This document shows, piece by piece, positions 1 to 5,395 of a stretch of 9,591 bases of DNA (positions are counted from its first letter, which is position 1; each line of letters starts with the position of its first letter). Source of the stretch: an uncultured Oscillospiraceae bacterium (GTDB lineage Bacteria > Bacillota > Clostridia > Oscillospirales > Ruminococcaceae). The position numbers and the translations under genes were made by a program. The notes under the pieces are model-generated. The model was not told the DNA's origin and did no database searches. It worked only from the letters and a program-made list of their open reading frames with translations. The stretch spans positions 1 through 9,591 of the forward strand of contig CAUABB010000044.1 of assembly GCA_958427155.1 (NCBI GenBank). The letters run 5' to 3'.

Positions 1-547
1 TCAGATTTTCATAAACTCTGATTCCTCCGTTGCCTACAGGAGCCTGTGCCAGAAGACCGACTTTTATCGTAGGCTCTGCCGAAAGATGAAAGTATCTCAT
101 CATATAAAAGTTTACTCCGTCTACAGAATAGTGGAACGCAAAGTTGTTGCCAACTCTGCAAATTTGAAGCCAGGCCGTGTTGCTCTCCAGATTGCAACCG
201 TTAGCATCATCGGAATCCCCTTTTGTCACCACACTTACAGCAGCATGTGTGCCAAAATCCGTTAGTTCAAAGCAACATTTCGCCCAGCAATTCTGGTCTT
301 TCATGACCATAACAGAGGCAGAATCATATGTATCTTGAAAGGCATGGGATACTTTTACCTTAAGTACGAAATCCCCCTCCACTTCCGTATAATAATAGGG
401 TGCGTTGCAAAGGGTCTCCGGAAGAATTCCCTCCTCGCATTCATCGTTATTGCCACAGAAGAAATCAGTCTGAGCCGGTGCCATAATCTCAATTCTGTCC
501 TCGGTCTGCTTGACAGAACTTTCGTTTAACCACTTAAATTCCATCAT
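1..547 (-). CDS. DUF1349 family protein (concanavalin A-like fold), 3' end outside the window
   Basis: This open frame runs from 547 to the left edge without a stop, giving 182 residues. It starts MMEFKWLNESS and ends GGIRVYENL. The pattern fits DUF1349, a beta-sandwich family annotated as 'regulation of enolase protein 1'-like. Visible matches are FKWLN at the N-terminus (residues 4-8), GDFVLKVKV (58-66), TYDSASVMVMKD followed by W and K (73-90), SVVTKGDSDD (105-114), WLQICRVGNNF (126-136), the core YSVDG (140-144), and VGLLAQAP (163-170). The family is usually about 190-200 residues, so little is probably missing. I see no signal peptide, so it is likely cytosolic. The biochemical role of the family is not settled; a carbohydrate-binding role is only an inference from the fold. 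The start is ambiguous between ATGs at 553, 547 and 544. AAGGA lies 5 bases before 547 and 8 before 544, but is too close to 553. The AraC-type regulator gene lies 84 bases upstream on the same strand. Confidence 0.8.
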   Translation of the reverse strand, partial: MMEFKWLNESSVKQTEDRIEIMAPAQTDFFCGNNDECEEGILPETLCNAPYYYTEVEGDFVLKVKVSHAFQDTYDSASVMVMKDQNCWAKCCFELTDFGTHAAVSVVTKGDSDDANGCNLESNTAWLQICRVGNNFAFHYSVDGVNFYMMRYFHLSAEPTIKVGLLAQAPVGNGGIRVYENL

Positions 548-559
548 ATTCATCCTTCC

Positions 560-585
560 GTTATAATATTCAAACGTATTATAAC
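560..585. repeat. Perfect 9-bp inverted repeat over the DUF1349 promoter, operator candidate
   Basis: GTTATAATA (560-568) and TATTATAAC (577-585) are exact reverse complements separated by 8 bases. The dyad covers the -10 hexamer and the predicted start site, roughly -12 to +12, so a bound protein would compete with RNA polymerase. Only one arm would be transcribed, so an RNA hairpin is less likely. The arms are AT-rich, so chance is a real alternative. Each arm contains GTTATAA, which also occurs twice in front of the neighbouring AraC-type gene. Confidence 0.5.
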
Positions 586-586
586 A
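578..586 (-). promoter_or_regulatory. Extended -10 promoter of the DUF1349 gene
   Basis: On the minus strand the sequence reads TGTTATAAT: a perfect TATAAT (583-578) preceded by the extended -10 TG (586-585). No good -35 lies at the usual distance, as is common for extended -10 promoters. The predicted start near 571 leaves a leader of about 24 bases. The regulator gene ends at 632 with no terminator in between, so read-through from it is also possible. Confidence 0.5.
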
Positions 587-631
587 TCAGAATACTTCAA
601 AATAAAGATATAATAACACCAAGAAAAAGCA

Positions 632-1522
632 CTATTTACCCAAATTGCAGTTTTGACTAGGCGTACATCCATAAGTTTTCTTAAACTGACGGCTGAAATA
701 GTTTACAGAATTAAATCCGCAAGCAAAACTGATTTCCTGAAGGGAAAGCGTTTTTTCGCTTAATAATCTGTGTGCAATTTGAAGTCGATATTGAATCAGT
801 GCGTCAATCGGCGAACATCCCATATATTTATGAAAGCATCGGCCTGCCTCACTTCGACTGATATTTGCTGCCTTTGCAATATCCTCAAGTGTCACAGACC
901 CGGCATAGTTTTCATAAATGTATGTCAACATCTTCTGAAGGCGAATTTGATTATTTATCTGTATACGTGTTACTTGCACTTTTGGAAGATCAGTAAAATT
1001 GCGAAATATATATTCAAATATACTGCTGATATTACGCTGAATCGTCAATTCATAGCACGCCTTTTTCTCGTTCATTTGCCTATAGATATCTTTGATTAAA
1101 CAGTTTATCTCACTGTGGGAACCATCTCGATATCGAAAAACAATGAAAGGCAACGAATCACATTGAACAATAGGCAATATATATTTTTGATAAATGGCAC
1201 TTGTTTCCGGAGCTACTACAGTACCGGAAAAGACAATATTAGGCATTGGATCTGGTACATCATCTGACAACTGTTCTATTCTGTGCAGTATATTTCCGTT
1301 GACAAATATACTATCACCCGCTTCCAATATGATGTGTTGCTCACCAACTTGGTAATCTAGAGTAGTGCATTCTGCTGTTGCAATCTCAAAATCAGGATGC
1401 CAATGTAAAGGTCCCGCCCAGTCGGGCAGAGTAACCAATTCATCGTGAAAATAAGTGATTGGAAATTCCACAGCATTGTGCGGTATATATTCTCTCAATT
1501 GATAATCGAGTATTATAGGCAT
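632..1522 (-). CDS. AraC-family transcriptional regulator with N-terminal cupin domain
   Basis: The protein has 296 residues, the usual length for a two-domain AraC regulator. The N-terminal part (about 25-110) looks like a cupin/AraC-type sensing domain. It has LHWHPDFEI (39-47, histidines 40 and 42), the turn EAGDSIFVNGNILH (67-80) and a further histidine at 80. This arrangement is common in Firmicutes regulators that sense sugars or related small molecules. The C-terminal part (about 193-290) holds two helix-turn-helix units: TLEDIAKAANISRSEAGRCF (211-230) and, in the second, LQEISFACGFNSVNYFSRQF (261-280), then KKTYGCTPSQ, the AraC-family signature. The ATG at 1522 follows AAGGGGG at a good spacing. 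Its gene lies just upstream of the DUF1349 gene on the same strand, so that gene is the obvious candidate target, and autoregulation is plausible. The ligand cannot be read from the sequence. Confidence 0.93.
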   Translation of the reverse strand: MPIILDYQLREYIPHNAVEFPITYFHDELVTLPDWAGPLHWHPDFEIATAECTTLDYQVGEQHIILEAGDSIFVNGNILHRIEQLSDDVPDPMPNIVFSGTVVAPETSAIYQKYILPIVQCDSLPFIVFRYRDGSHSEINCLIKDIYRQMNEKKACYELTIQRNISSIFEYIFRNFTDLPKVQVTRIQINNQIRLQKMLTYIYENYAGSVTLEDIAKAANISRSEAGRCFHKYMGCSPIDALIQYRLQIAHRLLSEKTLSLQEISFACGFNSVNYFSRQFKKTYGCTPSQNCNLGK

Positions 1523-1535
1523 ATATTGATGCCCC

Positions 1536-1555
1536 CTTATAACTACTTATAACTA
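1536..1555. repeat. Tandem 10-bp direct repeat in the araC-type leader, operator candidate
   Basis: The minus strand reads TAGTTATAAG twice with no gap (1555-1546 and 1545-1536), directly followed by the ribosome binding site. The 10-bp period puts both copies on the same helical face, and AraC-family proteins commonly bind direct repeats. The block begins at about the predicted transcription start, which would suit autorepression. That reading is inference. Each copy contains GTTATAA, the same heptamer as in the dyad at 560-585. Confidence 0.5.
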
Positions 1556-1561
1556 TTAATT

Positions 1562-1570
1562 ATTATATCA
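1562..1570 (-). promoter_or_regulatory. Extended -10 promoter of the AraC-type regulator gene
   Basis: The minus strand reads TGATATAAT: consensus TATAAT (1567-1562) with the extended -10 TG (1570-1569). There is no recognisable -35. The predicted start is near 1555, giving a leader of about 33 bases. It lies just past the guaA terminator, so the regulator is probably a separate transcript. Confidence 0.55.
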
Positions 1571-1590
1571 GTGCCTACCAAAGAATGCGG

Positions 1591-1626
1591 AAAAGGCGGC
1601 GAGGAGAACAAAATCTTCCTGCCGCC
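1591..1626 (-). terminator. Intrinsic terminator of guaA
   Basis: On the minus strand, GGCGGC (1626-1621) followed by AGGA pairs with TCCT-C-GCCGCC (ending at 1595). This gives a GC-rich stem of about 10 pairs with one bulged base, followed at once by TTTT (1594-1591). It lies about 70 bases past the guaA stop codon, as expected for a rho-independent terminator. Confidence 0.8.
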
Positions 1627-1695
1627 GCTGCTATTATATTAGGTAAATAAGTTCTAAATTTACAATTTCTGTTGCACGATTACAAATATTGTTTA

Positions 1696-3228
1696 TCACT
1701 CCCACTCCACCGTTGCGGGCGGTTTGGTTGTTATGTCGTAAACAATTCGATTAACTCCTTTGACTTCGTTGACAATTCGACTGCTTACAACCGCCAAGAC
1801 CTCGTAAGGAATCCGGGCAAAATCAGCCGTCATAAAATCAGTAGTTGTGACACCCCGGAGAGCTAACGTATAGTCATAAGTTCGTCCATCTCCCATAACG
1901 CCGACGGAACGCATATTAGTTAATACCGCAAAATACTGGTGAATTTCCCGGTCAAGTCCTGCTTTGGCAATTTCATCCCGGAAGATAAAATCTGCTTCCT
2001 GAAGTAGGGACACCTTTTCCGGCGTGATATCTCCGATAATCCGGATGGCAAGGCCAGGACCTGGAAACGGCTGGCGCCAGACCAGGTATTCCTTTAAACC
2101 GAGTTCCAGTCCCAGCTTTCGAACTTCGTCTTTGAACAGGGGACGAAGTGGCTCAATAATTTCTTTGAAATCAACGGTATCGGGGAGACCACCTACATTG
2201 TGATGGCTTTTGATGACCGCAGCATCTCCCACACCGGATTCAATGACATCGGGATAGATAGTGCCCTGAACCAGATAATCAACCTTCCCGATTTTTTTGG
2301 CTTCCTCTTCAAAAACCCGGATAAACTCTTCCCCAATAATTTTTCGTTTGGCTTCCGGATCGGAAACACCAGCGAGTTTTCCCAGAAAACGTTCCCCAGC
2401 GTTTACTCGAATGAAATTCATACCAGAACCTGCAAAAGCTGCTTCGACCTCGTCACCTTCATTTTTCCGCATCAGGCCATGATCAACAAAGATACAGGTG
2501 AGCTGATTCCCTACAGCCTTTGCAAGAAGAGCGGCTGCAACAGAAGAGTCAACCCCCCCTGACAGAGCCAGTAAAACCTTTCCATTTCCAACCTTTTCCC
2601 TGATAGAGCGGATAGAGGTTTCAGCGTAGTTTTCCATTGTCCAGTCACCGGTGCATCCGCAGACCCGATAAAGAAAATTACGAAGCATCTCAAGACCATT
2701 TTCGGTGTGAAGAACCTCTGGGTGAAACTGCATTCCGTAAAGGCCGCGTGAAGGGTTCTCCATTGCCGCTACGGGGCAATCAGCTGTATATGCTGATGAA
2801 GAGAAGCCCTCAGGGAGGCGCTCTATATAATCGGTATGGCTCATCCATGAAATTCCCTGAGCCGGCAATCCGCTGAAAAGTGCGCATTTAGTATCATAAG
2901 AAGTTTCCGTTTTTCCATATTCACTTGTAATAGCGGTTGAAACTTTACCACCAAGCAAATGAGCCATTAGCTGTGCGCCGTAACAGATGCCAAGAACCGG
3001 AATTTTAAGATTAAAAATTTCAGGTGAAATATGGGGAGAATCCTCCAGATAGACGCTGTTCGGACCTCCCGTAAAAATAATGCCAACAGGATTAATTTCC
3101 CTGATTTCTTTCAGAGATATTTTATAGGGTTTTACTTCGCAATAGACCCCGCATTCACGGACACGTCGGGCAATCAGCTGATTATACTGGCCGCCAAAGT
3201 CTAAAATCAGCACAGTCTGATGATTCAA
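1696..3228 (-). CDS. guaA: GMP synthase (glutamine-hydrolysing)
   Basis: GuaA converts XMP, ATP and glutamine to GMP, the last step of guanine nucleotide synthesis, in the cytosol. The 510 residues match the usual length. The N-terminal class I glutamine amidotransferase domain (about 5-190) has the oxyanion and nucleophile motif LGICYGAQ with Cys82, and the rest of the triad in MQFHPE (His169, Glu171). The ATP-pyrophosphatase domain has the P-loop SGGVDSS (223-229) and QGTIYPDVIES (321-331). The C-terminal dimerisation domain has RQPFPGPGLAIR (385-396) and ends in the typical TKPPATVEWE. All catalytic residues I can place are present. The start codon is TTG (3228-3226): the next stop upstream in frame is at 3252-3250 with no ATG or GTG between, and GGTG lies 5 bases before it. 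The gene diverges from the penicillin-binding protein gene and has its own promoter and terminator, so it is probably monocistronic. Confidence 0.98.
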   Translation of the reverse strand: MNHQTVLILDFGGQYNQLIARRVRECGVYCEVKPYKISLKEIREINPVGIIFTGGPNSVYLEDSPHISPEIFNLKIPVLGICYGAQLMAHLLGGKVSTAITSEYGKTETSYDTKCALFSGLPAQGISWMSHTDYIERLPEGFSSSAYTADCPVAAMENPSRGLYGMQFHPEVLHTENGLEMLRNFLYRVCGCTGDWTMENYAETSIRSIREKVGNGKVLLALSGGVDSSVAAALLAKAVGNQLTCIFVDHGLMRKNEGDEVEAAFAGSGMNFIRVNAGERFLGKLAGVSDPEAKRKIIGEEFIRVFEEEAKKIGKVDYLVQGTIYPDVIESGVGDAAVIKSHHNVGGLPDTVDFKEIIEPLRPLFKDEVRKLGLELGLKEYLVWRQPFPGPGLAIRIIGDITPEKVSLLQEADFIFRDEIAKAGLDREIHQYFAVLTNMRSVGVMGDGRTYDYTLALRGVTTTDFMTADFARIPYEVLAVVSSRIVNEVKGVNRIVYDITTKPPATVEWE

Positions 3229-3237
3229 AAAAACACC
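3226..3237 (-). promoter_or_regulatory. Ribosome binding site and TTG start codon of guaA
   Basis: The minus strand reads GGTG (3237-3234), five T bases, then TTG. GGTG matches the 3' part of the canonical GGAGGTGA. No ATG or GTG lies between this TTG and the in-frame TAG at 3252-3250. The next candidate downstream, GTG at codon 6, would cut into the first beta strand of the amidotransferase domain. Confidence 0.7.
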
Positions 3238-3301
3238 GCTTTCTTTGAGCTAAAATAATTTTTAAAACCTCAATGTTAAAAAGTTAAATTTCTTATTTTT
3301 T

Positions 3302-3330
3302 ATAATATCATAAAATTGCTGCTTTTACAA
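3302..3330 (-). promoter_or_regulatory. Sigma-A type promoter of guaA
   Basis: On the minus strand, TTGTAA (3330-3325) and TATTAT (3307-3302) are separated by exactly 17 bases. They match consensus at 4 of 6 and 5 of 6 positions. The predicted start near 3295 gives an AT-rich leader of about 67 bases. I see no purine riboswitch core in it. For the divergent gene at 3445, no equally good promoter can be picked out of 3331-3430. Confidence 0.6.
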
Positions 3331-3444
3331 GAAACCTGGCGCTGTTTTTCCTGCCTATAAATCGTTTCTTTCTGGATAAAATATTATCAAAACAGTGCAA
3401 AACGTTTTTTAAATTATCAAATTATAAAAGAAGGCGGTTTAGCG

Positions 3445-5070
3445 ATGTCAAAACGGATGATTGCGGTTTTCTCTGTCTTTTGTCTGTTGATGTCTTTACT
3501 CAATGTTAGAATTGGAGTTTTAACATCCTCGGAAGAATTGAAGGAAACAGCAACAGGACAGAGAAGCTACACTCTGACAGTGGAAAATACGCGGGGACAG
3601 ATTTATGACAGGAACTCTAAAAAATTGGTTAATACCAGTACTAAAACTGTTTCAGCAGTTCTACCTCAGCCAGAAACAGCAGCCGTGCTTCTGGATTCTG
3701 CCACATCGGAGCAGAGGAGTAACCTTTATGCAAACCTTCAAAAAGGACTTCCCTTTCTGACTGATGCACTTCCAAAAGAGATAGAGGTGGATGGCGTAAC
3801 CTCTTTTGAGATTTCACAACGGTATGGCAAGGATCAAATTGCCGCTCATTTGATCGGTTATGTCAATAGTGAAGGAGAGGGTGTTACTGGGATAGAAAAG
3901 GCATACAATGACCTACTATCTGCCTCTGGTGAGGAGACGGAGGTATGTTATACCCTTAATGGATTGGGAACTGCGTTGAAAACTGGAGATTCTGATATTT
4001 TGAAAACCGGAGATGATAGTACAGGAGTGGTTTTAACCATTGATCGAGAGATACAGTCGGTTTGCGAAAACATTGGTGCAACGCTGATCCGTCAGGGCGC
4101 TGTTGTAGTGATGGAGCCCTCTACCGGAAAACTTTTGGCTTGTGCCAGTTTTCCAGAGTATGACCCAAACAATATCGCTGAGAGTTTGGAAGATGAGTCT
4201 GGCCCGCTTCTCAACCGATGCTTTTCTGCTTTTCCGGTTGGTTCCACTTTTAAAATTACGTTGGCCGCCGCTGCTCTTGATTCCGGGATAGAGCCTGACC
4301 TTTCTTATAATTGTACGGGACTGATTGACGTCAGCGGCCAGCCATTTCATTGCCACCTTCTTTCTGGACATGGACAAATTGACATGAAAAAGGCAATGGT
4401 AGAGTCCTGTAACACTTACTTTGTCAACTTAGGACTCCAATTAGGGGCGAGTAAAATTGTAGAATATGCTTCTAACTTGTCTTTCGGAAGGCAGGCAGAA
4501 CTGGCGGACGGACTTTACACCAGTGCGGGAATTCTCCCTGGGGAAGAGGATCTTCCAAACCCAGCGGATATTGCTAATCTGAGCTTTGGACAGGGAAGGC
4601 TCCTTGCAACTCCGGTTCAGCTTTGCCAAATGATCTCTTCGGTTGTGTGTGGTGGGAAAACGCCAATTGCTCAATTGGTAGAGGGAATTACCAGAGATGG
4701 AGAAACACTAAGTGAGGTAAAACAATCCTCTGCGCCGATTTATTCAATGACGGAGGAGACGGCTGCGATTTTACGGGACTTTCTGGTGGCCTGCGTAGAG
4801 GAAAAGGATCAGATGATGGCAAAGCCCACCCGGGTTTCAGCTGCGGGTAAAACAGGTACGGCACAGACCGGCAGTTATGATGATGAAGGAAATGAAAAAC
4901 TTGATGCATGGTTTGCTGGCTATTTCCCTGCCGATGACCCAAAATATGTTGTATCTGTTGTTGTAGAAGACGGAAAAACTGGAAACATGAGTGCGGGACC
5001 CGTATTTGCGGAAATCGCAGACCAGTTGACTCTTCTGGATGAGATTAAGGAGGAACAGAATCTCCGTTGA
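3445..5070 (+). CDS. Class B penicillin-binding protein (peptidoglycan D,D-transpeptidase, PBP2/FtsI/SpoVD-like)
   Basis: This is a membrane-anchored transpeptidase that cross-links peptidoglycan outside the cell. It has 541 residues. A hydrophobic N-terminal anchor (about 5-27, no lipobox) is followed by the PBP dimerisation domain (about 45-160) with NTRGQIYDRN (48-57) and GVTGIEKAYNDLL (146-158). The transpeptidase domain (about 195-530) has all three active-site motifs: STFK (267-270, acyl-acceptor Ser267), SCN (321-323) and KTG (469-471) in AAGKTGTAQTG. It is shorter than many class B enzymes and has no PASTA repeat at the C-terminus. The ATG at 3445 follows AAGGCGG at a spacing of 7. 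There is no terminator after the gene; instead the alaS promoter starts in its stop codon. Whether it serves division, elongation or sporulation cannot be decided, because no mraY, ftsW, mre or spo gene lies nearby. Confidence 0.93.
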   Translation: MSKRMIAVFSVFCLLMSLLNVRIGVLTSSEELKETATGQRSYTLTVENTRGQIYDRNSKKLVNTSTKTVSAVLPQPETAAVLLDSATSEQRSNLYANLQKGLPFLTDALPKEIEVDGVTSFEISQRYGKDQIAAHLIGYVNSEGEGVTGIEKAYNDLLSASGEETEVCYTLNGLGTALKTGDSDILKTGDDSTGVVLTIDREIQSVCENIGATLIRQGAVVVMEPSTGKLLACASFPEYDPNNIAESLEDESGPLLNRCFSAFPVGSTFKITLAAAALDSGIEPDLSYNCTGLIDVSGQPFHCHLLSGHGQIDMKKAMVESCNTYFVNLGLQLGASKIVEYASNLSFGRQAELADGLYTSAGILPGEEDLPNPADIANLSFGQGRLLATPVQLCQMISSVVCGGKTPIAQLVEGITRDGETLSEVKQSSAPIYSMTEETAAILRDFLVACVEEKDQMMAKPTRVSAAGKTGTAQTGSYDDEGNEKLDAWFAGYFPADDPKYVVSVVVEDGKTGNMSAGPVFAEIADQLTLLDEIKEEQNLR

Positions 5071-5095
5071 CTTTTTATGAAAAAAATGTTAAACT
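5067..5095 (+). promoter_or_regulatory. Promoter of the T-box/alaS transcript
   Basis: TTGACT (5067-5072) and TAAACT (5090-5095) are separated by exactly 17 bases, and TG precedes the -10 with one base between (TGTTAAACT). The -35 overlaps the TGA stop codon of the penicillin-binding protein gene. The start would fall near 5102, just before the T-box stem I region. Confidence 0.75.
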
Positions 5096-5101
5096 GTCAT
5101 T

Positions 5102-5350
5102 AATATTGAAACTGCTGTGAAAAGGTTAACCGATTGCCTGTCCAAATTCAGAGAAAAGCCGGTAGGTGAAAGGCTTTTTGGAGGGAATGGGAAGCCGCCT
5201 TGGAGCTGTGCGTGAAGAGCGTGCCGTCAACCTGCGTTAAAGGTGTGAAAGAGGAGCGTTTCCCTCAACGGAAGCACTCAAGCCGGGTGGTACCACGGAA
5301 ACATCAGTCTTCGTCCCAGTAATTCTGCGGATGAAGGCTTTTTTGTTTTA
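5102..5350 (+). ncRNA. T-box leader (tRNA-Ala-sensing riboswitch) of alaS
   Basis: The hallmark T-box GGGTGGTACCACG is at 5285-5297. Its UGGU (5288-5291) can pair with the ACCA end of uncharged tRNA-Ala. Upstream, an AGAGA-like stem I motif (5151-5155) is followed by a hairpin with GCC and GGC arms around GGTAGGTGAAA, the conserved distal stem I element. A GCT triplet at 5205-5207, on the 3' side of stem I, is the likely alanine specifier codon. Other GCC triplets in stem I cannot be ruled out without folding. A terminator hairpin with a T run follows at 5307-5344, preceded by the conserved CGTCC element. Uncharged tRNA-Ala should stabilise the antiterminator and allow alaS transcription. The 5' limit is set from the predicted promoter and is approximate. 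Confidence 0.93.
5307..5344 (+). terminator. Regulated intrinsic terminator of the alaS T-box
   Basis: GTCTTCGTCC (5307-5316) pairs with GGATGAAGGC (5329-5338) in a 10-pair stem with two G-U pairs and a 12-base loop. Six T bases (5339-5344) follow. It lies 10 bases after the T-box sequence, so it is the expected alternative to the antiterminator. Confidence 0.9.
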
Positions 5351-5395
5351 GAAAGGCTGATACAGCAGTACACGACACTGAAAGGAATGTGAAAA

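Noticed and set aside
335..529. Plus-strand open frame of 64 codons at the left end
   Set aside because: It lies antisense to the DUF1349 gene, which matches its family along its whole visible length.
770..1099. Plus-strand open frame of 109 codons opposite the AraC-type gene
   Set aside because: It lies wholly antisense to a well-supported regulator, and its protein is a low-complexity, cysteine- and isoleucine-rich string with no family pattern.
2200..2562. Plus-strand open frame of 120 codons opposite guaA
   Set aside because: It is antisense to the conserved ATP-pyrophosphatase domain of GuaA, with no plausible ribosome binding site or known motif.
3229..3444. Purine (guanine) riboswitch upstream of guaA
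   Set aside because: Such elements often precede Firmicutes purine genes, but the conserved core elements cannot be found on the minus strand, and the leader from the predicted promoter is only about 67 bases.
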